Notes: a model not told the origin generated them from the sequence alone. A stretch of DNA of 64,000 nucleotides from Ferrovibrio sp046297595 (GCF_046297595.1 NZ_JBKBHT010000001.1:744001-808000); one strand, 5' to 3'; shown: positions 8,073 to 16,365, counted from the stretch's first letter. Numbers and translations are program-made.

Positions 8073-9145
8073 CGGAAGCGCTCCGACTTGGTGTAGGTCT
8101 TCTGCCGCTTGAACGTCGCTTTCTTGTAAAGCGGGAACAGCGAGAAATAGAGCTTGATCTTCAGCCAGCGGCCATAGATGCCAAGCGGCTCGAACAGGAT
8201 AAAGAAGACCAGGATGATCCCGAACAGGCCCGGTTCCAGACCCGGCTGGCGAGCGACCTGCTCGGGCAGATAGTCGCGCAGGATGGCAATCAGCTGCGGC
8301 AGCGAGCCAACGAAAATCGCACCAAAGATGGCGCCGTGGATCGACCCCAGGCCGCCCACCACCACCATAAGCAATAACTGGATCGAGAGCAGAATATTGA
8401 AGGCATCAGGCGCCAGGTAGCCGATCTTGTGGGCGAACAGCGTACCGCCAAAGCCGGTGAAGCCGGCCGAAACGGCGAAGGCCAGGGTTTTATAGGCAGC
8501 AAGGTTGACACCCATCGACTGTGCGGCGATCTCGGAATCGCGGATGGCGATGAAGGCACGGCCGGTGGGCGAGCGCAGCAGGTTCAGTGCTGCCAGCACG
8601 GCCAGCACCAGAGCGCCGAAACACAAATAGTAGAAGAAGCGGTCGTCCGTAATGCTGTATCCGAATATCTCCGGCCGCTCGACCGGAAAGCCCTTGAAGC
8701 CGCCGGTCACCGATTCCCAGCGGATCAGGATCTGCTCAATGATAAAGGCAAAAGCCAGGGTGGCAATGGCAAGGTAGATACCGGTCAGGCGAAGGGCCGG
8801 GAATCCGATGATGGCTCCGATCAGCGCCGAGAGCACCGTTGCCGCGAAGACCGAGACTACGAAGGGCACACCTAGGCCAAGAAGCACGGCATGGGTGTAA
8901 GCACCGATGCCGAGGAAAGCGGCATGGCCGAGCGATACCTGTCCGGTATAGCCGGTCAGCAGCATCAGGCCGATGCCGACGATGGAAAGGATGAGTACGT
9001 AGGAAATCTCGCCGAGCCAGAAATCCTCCAGCACAAACGGCGCGCCCAGCAAAGCCAGCAGCAGCAGGCCGTACCAGAACCGGTCCACGCTATCGCGGAA
9101 CAGGTTGATGTCCTGGTTGTAGTCGGTCTTGAAAAAGAAGCGCAT
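8069..9145 (-). CDS. livM: LIV-type ABC transporter permease LivM
   Basis: A 358-residue inner-membrane permease with about eight to ten helices. Family landmarks are LLTGYTGQVSLGHAAFLGIGAY, FPALRLTGIYLAIATLAFAF and VVGGLGSIHGAIFGA. The C-terminal tail after the last helix is long and basic (KKATFKRQKTYTKSERF). It lies between livH (13 bases upstream) and livG (4-base overlap), the standard gene order. Confidence 0.94.
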   Translation of the reverse strand: MRFFFKTDYNQDINLFRDSVDRFWYGLLLLALLGAPFVLEDFWLGEISYVLILSIVGIGLMLLTGYTGQVSLGHAAFLGIGAYTHAVLLGLGVPFVVSVFAATVLSALIGAIIGFPALRLTGIYLAIATLAFAFIIEQILIRWESVTGGFKGFPVERPEIFGYSITDDRFFYYLCFGALVLAVLAALNLLRSPTGRAFIAIRDSEIAAQSMGVNLAAYKTLAFAVSAGFTGFGGTLFAHKIGYLAPDAFNILLSIQLLLMVVVGGLGSIHGAIFGAIFVGSLPQLIAILRDYLPEQVARQPGLEPGLFGIILVFFILFEPLGIYGRWLKIKLYFSLFPLYKKATFKRQKTYTKSERFR

Positions 9146-9158
9146 CTTGTTGAGACCC

Positions 9159-10031
9159 CTACACCCGCTTGCGGCCGATATTGCCGAACAGGCCCTGCGG
9201 ACGCAGGAACAGCACAGCCAGGATCACCACATAGGCGGCCACATCCTTGAAGCCTTCCGGCAGATAGACGCCGGAGAACTGCTCGATCACCCCGATCACC
9301 AAGCCACCAATCACGGCGCCCGGGATCGAACCGAAGCCGCCCAGGACGGCGGCGGCGAAGGCCTTCAGGCCCAGCAGGCCGATGGTGACGTCGATCAGCG
9401 ACACCGGCGCCAGCAGGATACCGGCCACAGCCGCCACCGCGGCCGAGATCGCCCAGATCAGCGAGAAGACCATCTTCACCGGGATGCCCATGTAATAGGC
9501 CGCCAGCTGGTTCTGCGAGGCAGCTTGCATGGCCACACCTATGCGGGTGTAACGGAAGAAGGCGAACAGCACGCTGCAGAGAATGGCGGTGCCGGCCACA
9601 ATGGAGACATTCACATCGGCGATCACGAAACTACCGATATTGCTGACGCCATCGGTGAACGGTGTGGCGAAGGCGCGCGTCTCGGTGCCCCAGATCATCG
9701 AGGCGGCGGCACGGAAGATGAAACCAAGGCCGATGGTGAGCATGACCACGGAGAATTGCGGCTGGCCGATCACCTGGCGCAGGATGATGGTATCGAGCAG
9801 GTAGCCAAATACCGCCATGAACAGCACGGCACCGAGGAAGGCGAGCCAGTAATTGAAGCCCATCATCTCGATCAAGGTGAAGGCCACAAAGGCTCCCAGC
9901 ATCAGCAGATCGCCCTGGGCAAAATTCACCATTTCGGTGGCTTTGTAGATCAGTACGAAACCGAGCGCGATGAGGCCGTAAATACAGCCTGCCGCCAACC
10001 CGTTCAGCAGCAACTGGACTATCTCAGACAG
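9159..10031 (-). CDS. livH: LIV-type ABC transporter permease LivH, probable CTG start
   Basis: The permease core (LLLNGLAAGCIYGLIALGFV, MVNFAQGDLLMLGAF, GGFGSIPGAVIGGLVIG) is unmistakable. No ATG or GTG is available near the expected start. The closest standard-table start is TTG at 10013, which would remove the usual first residues. A strong GGGAGG lies eight bases before an in-frame CTG at 10029-10031, and the reading from there, (M)SEIVQLLLNGLAAG, is what LivH proteins normally begin with. I therefore annotate 290 residues from CTG. It is the first gene of the livHMGF-ligase operon. A TTGACGT palindrome lies about 125 bases upstream. Confidence 0.88.
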   Translation of the reverse strand: MSEIVQLLLNGLAAGCIYGLIALGFVLIYKATEMVNFAQGDLLMLGAFVAFTLIEMMGFNYWLAFLGAVLFMAVFGYLLDTIILRQVIGQPQFSVVMLTIGLGFIFRAAASMIWGTETRAFATPFTDGVSNIGSFVIADVNVSIVAGTAILCSVLFAFFRYTRIGVAMQAASQNQLAAYYMGIPVKMVFSLIWAISAAVAAVAGILLAPVSLIDVTIGLLGLKAFAAAVLGGFGSIPGAVIGGLVIGVIEQFSGVYLPEGFKDVAAYVVILAVLFLRPQGLFGNIGRKRV

Positions 10032-10155
10032 CTTGCCGTCCTCCCAGATAGAATTTATTGCCGGCGATTCTTGGTGCCGCCCTGGCGTGGTGGCACATTA
10101 AGGAAGCTATGCGGGTACGGTCAATCGGATTCACGCTCGGCTGAATGCTAATCAC

Positions 10156-10170
10156 TTGACGTAACGTCAA
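10156..10170. promoter_or_regulatory. Perfect 15-bp palindrome TTGACGT-A-ACGTCAA between livH and the MBL gene
   Basis: Both 7-base arms match exactly around a central A. It lies in the divergent spacer, 20 bases before the MBL-fold gene and 125 bases before livH, so it could control either or both. A 13/15 copy precedes the binding-protein gene at 3024. TTGACG also serves as a -35-like element in both directions, although no good -10 is visible. Confidence 0.6.
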
Positions 10171-10189
10171 TTTTTGCGAGGCTGCTGAT

Positions 10190-11098
10190 ATGTCAGTCCC
10201 CTTCGTCAAGACCCTGGATTTCAGTTACGGTGCCGTCGCGGAATTGAGCCCCCTGGTACGCCGGGTGGTGGCGCGAAACCCCTCCGCATTCACCTTCCAC
10301 GGCACCGGTACTTACATAATTGGCCGGGGCAAGGTGGCGGTGATCGATCCCGGCCCGGCCGATCCGGCGCATATCGATGCCCTCACCCACGCCCTGCGTA
10401 ACGAAAGCGTCAGTCATATCCTGATCACCCATACCCATCGCGACCATTCGCCCGGCACTGCCGAATTGCAGCGCCGCACCGGCGCGCCCAGTTTCGCCTT
10501 CGGCCCACATCCGCTGCCCAAAGGCGCGCTGACGGTGGAGGAAGGCGGCGACCATGATTTCCGTCCCGATGAGATCATGGCCGATGGCGATACGCTGGAC
10601 GGTCATGGCTGGACGCTCTCGGCGCTGCACACACCTGGCCATATCTCGAACCATCTGTGTTTCAGCTTAAGCGAAGAACAGGCGCTGTTTTCAGGCGATC
10701 ATGTGATGGGCTGGTCGACCACCGTGATTTCGCCGCCCGACGGCAACATGACGGATTATTATGCCTCGTTGCGCAAACTACTGCCGCGCGATGAACAACG
10801 CTATTACCCCACCCATGGCGCGCCAATCGACGAACGCAGCACCGGCGCCAACCCGCAGCATTTCGTGCAGGCCCTGTTGCAGCACCGCGCCGCACGCGAG
10901 GATCAGATCATGCATTGCCTGGCCGCCGGCCCGCAGACCATCCCGCAGATGGTGACGACGATGTATCACGATGTTCCATCGTATCTTCACCCTGCAGCGG
11001 CGCGTTCGGTGCTGGCGCACCTGATCCACATGACAGCAGAAGGGCGGGTCGTCAGCGACGGCCCGCCCGATGAAACGGCCGTATATCGGCTGGCGTAA
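10190..11098 (+). CDS. MBL-fold metallo-hydrolase, LACTB2/glyoxalase-II-like
   Basis: A 302-residue cytoplasmic metallo-beta-lactamase-fold protein. The metal motif is THTHRDHSPG, preceded by TGTYIIGRGKVAVIDPGP and followed by HTPGHISNHLCF and the aspartate in FSGDHVMGWS. The C-terminal 80 residues look like the winged-helix domain of LACTB2-type enzymes (QHRAAREDQIMHCL). Such enzymes hydrolyse thioesters, lactones or nucleic acids, so the substrate is open. Its position between the liv operon and a CoA ligase makes an acyl-thioester role attractive, but this is inference. It is divergent from livH and shares a 158-base spacer with it. Confidence 0.9.
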   Translation: MSVPFVKTLDFSYGAVAELSPLVRRVVARNPSAFTFHGTGTYIIGRGKVAVIDPGPADPAHIDALTHALRNESVSHILITHTHRDHSPGTAELQRRTGAPSFAFGPHPLPKGALTVEEGGDHDFRPDEIMADGDTLDGHGWTLSALHTPGHISNHLCFSLSEEQALFSGDHVMGWSTTVISPPDGNMTDYYASLRKLLPRDEQRYYPTHGAPIDERSTGANPQHFVQALLQHRAAREDQIMHCLAAGPQTIPQMVTTMYHDVPSYLHPAAARSVLAHLIHMTAEGRVVSDGPPDETAVYRLA

Positions 11099-11101
11099 AC
11101 G

Positions 11102-12751
11102 TCAAGCGCCCGGCGTCGGCAGCTTGTGGTCCCTGAACTGCTCGCGCAGCTTGGTTTTCAGCAGCTTGCCCGTGGCGGTATGCGGCAACTCGGTGACGAA
11201 CACGATGTCGTCGGGCAGCCACCACTTCGCTACCTTGCTTTCCAGGAAGGCCATCAGTTCTTCCTTGGTGGTTTCCTGACCGGCCTTCTTGATCACCAGC
11301 AGTAGCGGGCGCTCCTGCCATTTGGCATGGAATACACCGATCACGGCGGCTTCCTGCACGGCCGGATGGCCCACGGCGGCATTTTCCAGATCGATCGAGG
11401 AAATCCATTCGCCGCCTGACTTGATCACATCCTTGGCGCGGTCGGTGATCTGCATATAGCCGTCAGGGTCCAGTGTGGCGACATCGCCGGTGGTAAACCA
11501 GCCGTCCTTGTCGAGCACATTGCCGCCCTCGCCCTTGAAATAGCCAGCGGTAATCCAAGGGCCACGCACCTTCACGTTGCCGAAAGCCTTACCATCGCGC
11601 GGCAGTTCATTGCCGTCGTCATCGGTGATCTTGATCTCGACACCATAGACGGTGCGGCCCTGCTTGGACTGCACGTCGAGCCGCTGCTCCAGCGGCAGCG
11701 TTGCATGCTTCTTCAACAGGTTGCCCGTAGTGCCGAGCGGCGACATCTCGGTCATACCCCAGGCATGGATGACGAAGCAGTTGAACTGCTTGGCGAAGCG
11801 CTCGATCATCGCACGCGGCGCCGCCGAGCCACCAATCACGCAGCGTTCCAGCTTGATGTCGGTCTTCAGGTCAAGGCCCGGATTGGCATCCACATGCTGG
11901 AAGAAGGCAAGCCACACGGTGGGTACGCCGAGCGAGAAGTTGCATTTCTCGTCGCGCAGCAGATCGTAGACGCTCTTGCCGTCCAGCACCGGGCCGGGGA
12001 AAACCAGCTTCGCGCCGCTCATGCAGGCGCCATAGGGCACGCCCCAGGCATTGGCATGGAACAGCGGCACGATCACCAAAGCAGAGTCAGCCGAGCCGAG
12101 ATTGAGGCCATCGCGCTGGCACACGGCATAGGAATGCAGCACGGTGGAACGATGCGAATACAGCACGCCCTTCGGGTTGCCGGTGGTGCCCGAGGTATAA
12201 CAGAGCGAAGACGCCGTCTTCTCGTCGAATTGCGGCCAATCGTAATCGGCGCTTTCCTTGCCGATCAACTCCTCGTAGACAATCAGGTTCGGAATCTTGC
12301 AATCAGCCGGCACATGAGCCCGGTCGCTCATCAGCACGAAGCCCTTCACCGTCTTGAGTTGCGGCGCCAGCTTTTCCACCAGCGGCGCGAAGGTGAGATC
12401 GAAGAACAGATACTGGTCTTCGGCGTGATTGACGATGTAGTCGATCTGCTCGGGGAACAAGCGCGGGTTGACCGTATGCAGCACCGCACCCATGCCCGAG
12501 ACGCCATAATACAGCTCGAAATGGCGATAGGTGTTCCAAGCCAGCGTGCCGATGCGGTCGCCCATCTTGACGCCCAGCCGGGTCAGCGCATTCGCCAGCT
12601 GCTTGGAGCGGCTGCTCAGGTCGCGGTAGGTGTACCGGTGGATCGGGCCTTCGACGCTGCGGGTCACAATCTCGGTATTGCCGTGATACAGCGCGGCAAA
12701 CTCGATCAGCGACGAAATCAGCAACGGACGGTCCTGGATAAGGCCCTGCAT
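11102..12751 (-). CDS. Fatty-acid-CoA ligase (FadD3/AlkK-like, medium/long chain)
   Basis: A 549-residue ANL enzyme with P-loop SLCYTSGTTGNPKGVLYSH, A5 motif HAWGMTEMSPLG, hinge GWFTTGDVATLDPDGYMQITDR and the lysine motif PHTATGKLLKTKLRE at the C-terminus. The architecture and the TVNPRLFPEQIDYIVNHAED block match the AlkK/medium-chain acyl-CoA synthetase group. ATG 12751 (MQGLIQDRP) is chosen because GGGAGGAA is correctly spaced. The six-residue longer frame would begin inside that ribosome site. It lies 145 bases after an enoyl-CoA hydratase gene on the same strand, consistent with fatty-acid beta-oxidation. Confidence 0.93.
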   Translation of the reverse strand: MQGLIQDRPLLISSLIEFAALYHGNTEIVTRSVEGPIHRYTYRDLSSRSKQLANALTRLGVKMGDRIGTLAWNTYRHFELYYGVSGMGAVLHTVNPRLFPEQIDYIVNHAEDQYLFFDLTFAPLVEKLAPQLKTVKGFVLMSDRAHVPADCKIPNLIVYEELIGKESADYDWPQFDEKTASSLCYTSGTTGNPKGVLYSHRSTVLHSYAVCQRDGLNLGSADSALVIVPLFHANAWGVPYGACMSGAKLVFPGPVLDGKSVYDLLRDEKCNFSLGVPTVWLAFFQHVDANPGLDLKTDIKLERCVIGGSAAPRAMIERFAKQFNCFVIHAWGMTEMSPLGTTGNLLKKHATLPLEQRLDVQSKQGRTVYGVEIKITDDDGNELPRDGKAFGNVKVRGPWITAGYFKGEGGNVLDKDGWFTTGDVATLDPDGYMQITDRAKDVIKSGGEWISSIDLENAAVGHPAVQEAAVIGVFHAKWQERPLLLVIKKAGQETTKEELMAFLESKVAKWWLPDDIVFVTELPHTATGKLLKTKLREQFRDHKLPTPGA

Positions 12752-12896
12752 GCGCTTCCTCCCATTCACAAAAGCGGCGCGGTTATTTAAGGCGGGCGCA
12801 GTCTAGGAGCGCGGAAAGCCGGCTGCAAGCCGGTGCGGCATGACGGCGCGCACACTTCCCCTGCGACACCCCACCACGGCAACCTGCAGTAAGGCT

Positions 12897-13691
12897 TCAG
12901 CGGCCCTTGAACACCGGCTTGCGCTTGGCGAGAAAGGCATCGCGCCCCTCGGCGAAATCCTCGCTGTTGAACAGCAGGGCCTGGTTGTCGGCTTCCAGCG
13001 CCAGCAGAGCTTCCAGCGGTTGCGGCCCGCGGGCCAGCGCCGCCTTGGTGAACGTGATCGGCAGCGGTGCCTGGGCCGCAAAGCGCGCGGCCAGCGCCAG
13101 CGCCGCATCCAGCGCCTTGCCGGGTTTCGCCACCTGGTCCGCCAGACCGATACGCACGGCCGTTTCGCCGTCGACTTCCTCGGCCAGCATCAGCAGGCGC
13201 CTGACCCAGCCGGCATCGACCCGCTGCGGCACGGTCCACAGCGCGGCCATGTCGGGCATCAGACCGACCTTGCCGAACGAACAGCAGAATTTTGCGTCGC
13301 TGGCTGCCACAATCTGGTCGCAGAGCAGCGCCAGTGACATGCCGGCACCGTATGCGTACCCTTCCACCGCGGCGATCACCGGCTTCGGCCCCGCCACCAA
13401 CAGACGCACCAGGCGGTGCAGGTTGGCCAGCCGCTGCCTGCCGGCAACGCCGCCGGCAGTCTGCATCGAGGAAATGTCGCCGCCGGCGCAAAAGGCCCCG
13501 CCGCTGCCGGTCAGCACGATAGCGCGCACCGCATCCTCGGCCATGGCGTTTTCCACCGCGGCCAGCAATTCCGCCCGCAATGGCAGCGACAAGGCATTGC
13601 GCTTGGATGGATAGTTCAAGCGAATGACGCGGATCGCCCCCTCCGAATCAGCCGGAGTTTCGCTCAATATCAGGGGTTCACTTGTCGCCAT
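12897..13691 (-). CDS. Enoyl-CoA hydratase/isomerase family protein
   Basis: A 264-residue crotonase-fold enzyme. The oxyanion-hole segments AFCAGGDISSM and EGYAYGAGMSLALLCD are present. The second acidic position lies in SFGKVGLMPDMAALWTVPQ, with D in place of the glutamate common in true hydratases. The protein could therefore be an isomerase or another crotonase member. The start at 13691 has GAGGAA six bases upstream; a 55-residue longer frame has no ribosome site and no family similarity. It is upstream of, and probably co-transcribed with, the CoA ligase at 11102-12751. Confidence 0.9.
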   Translation of the reverse strand: MATSEPLILSETPADSEGAIRVIRLNYPSKRNALSLPLRAELLAAVENAMAEDAVRAIVLTGSGGAFCAGGDISSMQTAGGVAGRQRLANLHRLVRLLVAGPKPVIAAVEGYAYGAGMSLALLCDQIVAASDAKFCCSFGKVGLMPDMAALWTVPQRVDAGWVRRLLMLAEEVDGETAVRIGLADQVAKPGKALDAALALAARFAAQAPLPITFTKAALARGPQPLEALLALEADNQALLFNSEDFAEGRDAFLAKRKPVFKGR

Positions 13692-13843
13692 ACCCGTTCC
13701 TCGTGATGAAAAGCCGCAAAAATACGCAGTTTCTGCACTTATTTTGCCCATGCGAAATAAAATTTCCCAAAGGCGCTTGCCCAGATTTTGGTCACCCTGA
13801 TTACTTCCGAGCACGACTGTAACCAAAGAGCCACAGTCGGATT

Positions 13844-13855
13844 TGACAATTGTCA
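13844..13855. promoter_or_regulatory. TGACAATTGTCA palindrome upstream of the TorF porin
   Basis: A perfect 12-bp palindrome that includes a consensus TTGACA (13843-13848) in the 254-base divergent spacer between the hydratase and the porin. No convincing -10 follows at 16-18 bases, so whether it is a promoter, an operator or chance is open. Nothing else is recognisable in this spacer. Confidence 0.3.
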
Positions 13856-13945
13856 TTTTAGCCCAGAAGCATTTGTTGCACAGGAACTTGTCTGCTTATT
13901 GTCGTCCGGGTTTCGACATTTTTGGATATTCGGAGGGAAGTTCCC

Positions 13946-14698
13946 ATGAAAAAGTTTGCCCTGCTTGCCGCTCTGGCCCTGACGGCCGCCGCAGCCCCGG
14001 CTATGGCCGAGGATCGCCTGAGCCTGAGCCTGACCCCGGCCTTGGTTTCGGAATATTATTTCCGCGGCATCAGCCAGACCGACGGCCATCCGGCCTTCCA
14101 GCTCGGCGGTGAAGGCGCTTTCCAGATCAACGAGACTTTCGCCGGCTACCTCGGCTTCTGGGGCAGCAACGTCGACTTCAACAACAGTGTCAGCACTGAA
14201 ATTGACCTGGTGGGCGGTTTCCGCGCTACCTTCGACAAGCTGAGCCTGGACCTCGGCCTGATCCGCTATAATTACTTGGATCAGCCCAGCACGGCCAACA
14301 CCTACAATTTCACCGAAGGCAAGCTGACCGCGGCCTATGACTTCGGCTTCATCATCCCGAGCGCCGGCATCTACTACAGCCCGCAATTCCAGTTGAAGTC
14401 CGGCGACGCGACCTATTTGACCGCCGGTGTCACCGTGCCGCTGCCGGTCACCGAGTTCGAGCCGAAGATCGTGGCCAATATCGGTCAGCAGTCGATCGAC
14501 AAGCCGCAGAACTTCTTTGGCGCTGGCAACACCGACGACAAGTACCTCGACTGGAATGTCGGCCTGTTCGCCTCCTACTGGGGCTTCACCGCCGGTGTGC
14601 AGTATGTTGACAGCGACCTGAAGAAGACCCATTGCGCGGGCGGTTCCAACTGCGGCCCGGCGGCGGTCCTTTCGCTCAGCTACGCCTACTCGTTCTGA
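13946..14698 (+). CDS. TorF-family putative outer-membrane porin (Gcw_chp)
   Basis: A 250-residue protein with a clear signal peptide (MKKFALLAALALTAAAAPAMA), then alternating beta-strand segments ending in the aromatic C-terminus YAYSF, as outer-membrane beta-barrels do. The block LVSEYYFRGISQTDGHPAFQ is the hallmark of the Gcw_chp/TorF family of presumed porins. A Shine-Dalgarno GGAGGGAAG precedes ATG 13946. A pair of cysteines near the C-terminus (CAGGSNC) may form a loop disulfide. The permeant is unknown. It is a single-gene unit ending in a strong terminator. Confidence 0.92.
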   Translation: MKKFALLAALALTAAAAPAMAEDRLSLSLTPALVSEYYFRGISQTDGHPAFQLGGEGAFQINETFAGYLGFWGSNVDFNNSVSTEIDLVGGFRATFDKLSLDLGLIRYNYLDQPSTANTYNFTEGKLTAAYDFGFIIPSAGIYYSPQFQLKSGDATYLTAGVTVPLPVTEFEPKIVANIGQQSIDKPQNFFGAGNTDDKYLDWNVGLFASYWGFTAGVQYVDSDLKKTHCAGGSNCGPAAVLSLSYAYSF

Positions 14699-14724
14699 TC
14701 CGATCCTATCGGACGGCATCAAAG

Positions 14725-14757
14725 CCGCCGCCATCTTCGGATGGCGGCGGTTTTTTT
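14725..14757 (+). terminator. Intrinsic terminator of the TorF porin gene
   Basis: Arms CCGCCGCCAT (14725-14734) and ATGGCGGCGG (14741-14750) enclose CTTCGG and are followed by seven T (14751-14757). The T-run overlaps the TAA stop (complement of 14756-14758) of the convergent ThiE-like gene. For that strand the hairpin is followed only by CTTT, so it is a weak terminator there. Confidence 0.93.
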
Positions 14758-15376
14758 ATGACGCGATGCCGCTGATGCCGGCGATACCAGCGATGGTCAC
14801 CGCCTTGAGACGGCGCGAGGTCGCTGCGTTCACCCCCCCCAAGGCATAGACCCGCAGGCCCTTGCGCCGCGCCTTATGCGCCAAGGCGCTGAAGCGCACC
14901 ACCCCCAGTCCCTCGGCCTCGGGATGACTGGCCGTGCCAAAGACCGGGGAGATCAGCACGGCATCGACCTTCGCCCGCACCGCCCGCGCCACCGCGCCGG
15001 CATCATGGGCAGCCGCAGTCACCAAACCGAACCGCCGCCGAAGTCCACCAGCCAAAGGCAGCAATCCCTGCGGCAGATGCACACCTGCCGCACCCACCGC
15101 CCGGGCCAGCCGCGCATCGCCGGCCACCAGAAGGATCAGGCCGCGCTGCCGGCACAAATCGGCCAAGGCGCGCGCCAGCGCCAGACGCCGCGCGTGGGGC
15201 CATTCGTAATGCCGCAGAATCACCACGCTGCCCCGCGGCAAGCGGCGCAGCGCCGGCAATGGATCGGGTTGCCGCCGGGCATCGGTGAGCAGGATCAATC
15301 CCGGCCGCGATCCGGATCGGCTGCGGGGCTTTCGTCCGATCGGCCGGGTTGCTAGCGTGCGGCGATGTCGATTCAT
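14756..15376 (-). CDS. Thiamine-phosphate-synthase-like (ThiE/TenI) protein
   Basis: Up to 206 residues with the TMP-TENI barrel features: ILLTDARR at strand 1, AAGVHLPQG, AAHDAGAVARAV, DAVLISPVFGTASHPEAEGLG (the phosphate/pyrophosphate loop) and VYALGGVNAATSRRL. Canonical ThiE couples HMP-PP and THZ-P to thiamine phosphate. This copy is arginine-rich and lacks a clear ThiE pyrophosphate K/R-D set early on, so it may be the thiazole-tautomerase TenI type. The start is uncertain: ATG 15376 gives a basic 25-residue leader with no strong ribosome site, and translation could instead begin at TTG in PGLILLTD. It is divergent from yggS with only 14 bases between the two ATGs. Confidence 0.8.
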   Translation of the reverse strand: MNRHRRTLATRPIGRKPRSRSGSRPGLILLTDARRQPDPLPALRRLPRGSVVILRHYEWPHARRLALARALADLCRQRGLILLVAGDARLARAVGAAGVHLPQGLLPLAGGLRRRFGLVTAAAHDAGAVARAVRAKVDAVLISPVFGTASHPEAEGLGVVRFSALAHKARRKGLRVYALGGVNAATSRRLKAVTIAGIAGISGIAS

Positions 15377-15390
15377 TGCCGCAGCCTGCC

Positions 15391-16086
15391 ATGACCGTAT
15401 CCCTACCGGAAGCCTCTCTCGCCCAGCGCCTTGCCGCAGTGCGCGGCCAGATCGCAGATGCCGCAGCCGAAGCCGGCCGCAATCCGGCCAGCGTGACCCT
15501 GATTGCCGTGGCCAAAACCTTCCCGGCCGAAGCCGTGGCCGAGGCCCTGGCGGCCGGCCAGCGGCATTTCGGCGAGAACCGCGTGCAGGAAGGCACGGCG
15601 AAATACCCGGCCCTGCGCGAGACGCATCCCGACCTGGTACTGCATCTGATCGGTCCGCTGCAGACCAACAAGGTGAAGCAGGCGGTCGCCCATTTCGACG
15701 TGATTCATACGCTGGACCGCGACAGCCTGGCGAAGGAACTGGCGAAAGAGTTTGAGAAAAGCGGCCGCCGCCTACCCTGTTTCGTGCAGGTGAATACCGG
15801 CGAGGAGCCGCAGAAGGCCGGCTGTACGCCACAGGAGGCCGATGCCTTCATTGTCGCCTGCCGCGCGCTCGACCTGCCGGTGATCGGCCTGATGTGTATT
15901 CCACCGGCCGAGGAAGAGCCCGCGCCGCATTTCGCCCTGCTCAACAAGATCGCGAAACGCAACGGGCTGGATCAACTCAGCATGGGCATGAGCGGCGATT
16001 TCGACACGGCGGTGATGCTGGGCGCCACGCATGTGCGCGTCGGCAGCGCGATTTTCGGCGGGCGGAGCTACGGCCCTACCGCCTGA
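15391..16086 (+). CDS. yggS: YggS-family pyridoxal-phosphate homeostasis protein
   Basis: A 231-residue PLPBP protein. The PLP-binding lysine lies in TLIAVAKTFPAEAV, followed by GENRVQEGTAKY, LHLIGPLQTNKVKQA, the Ser/Gly loop QLSMGMSGDFDTAVMLGATHVRVGSAIFG and the C-terminal phosphate loop. These proteins buffer free PLP and have no known catalytic turnover. ATG 15391 is preferred over one 42 bases upstream, because the latter falls inside the divergent gene and adds no family sequence. No strong Shine-Dalgarno is visible. Confidence 0.94.
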   Translation: MTVSLPEASLAQRLAAVRGQIADAAAEAGRNPASVTLIAVAKTFPAEAVAEALAAGQRHFGENRVQEGTAKYPALRETHPDLVLHLIGPLQTNKVKQAVAHFDVIHTLDRDSLAKELAKEFEKSGRRLPCFVQVNTGEEPQKAGCTPQEADAFIVACRALDLPVIGLMCIPPAEEEPAPHFALLNKIAKRNGLDQLSMGMSGDFDTAVMLGATHVRVGSAIFGGRSYGPTA

Positions 16087-16095
16087 CTAAGGGGT

Positions 16096-16365
16096 TCAAT
16101 TCTTTTTTGTCGTGCCGCCCGAGGCGAGCGTCACGCTGTCGCCGGCTATGACGAACGTTACCGAGCCATCACTGGTCTTGTAGCTCCACTGTTCCAGCGG
16201 GCCGAGTTTCTGGATTTCGCTCGGTCGACCAAGGGCCTTTTCCAGTTCAGCCTTCGTACCGGCTTTCTCAGCCTTGCGGAGAGCCTCGTCGGTCGAAGGC
16301 GGGCCGCAGGCAATCAGGGCCAGCGGCAGGATCAGGGCAAAAACAAAGCGGAACGGGCGGGCCAT
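16096..16365 (-). CDS. Small predicted lipoprotein
   Basis: An 89-residue protein with a type-II signal peptide: basic start MARPFRF, hydrophobic core and lipobox LIAC. The mature part is charged (EALRKAEKAGTKAELEKALG) followed by a short beta-rich segment (EQWSYKTSDGSVTFVIAGDSV). This resembles small outer-membrane lipoproteins of the SmpA/BamE-like size class, but I cannot assign it. AGGGAG lies six bases before ATG 16365. It is convergent with yggS, ten bases away, and downstream of serA. Confidence 0.8.
   Translation of the reverse strand: MARPFRFVFALILPLALIACGPPSTDEALRKAEKAGTKAELEKALGRPSEIQKLGPLEQWSYKTSDGSVTFVIAGDSVTLASGGTTKKN

Noticed and set aside
9129..10151. A 340-codon plus-strand frame opposite livH.
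   Set aside because: The product is a His/Asp/Gly-rich low-complexity translation of the complementary strand. livH fully explains the region.
11092..11105. CGTAAACGTCAA resembling half of the TTGACGT palindrome.
   Set aside because: It lies across the two convergent stop codons of the MBL and CoA-ligase genes, where an operator makes no sense. Only one half-site matches.
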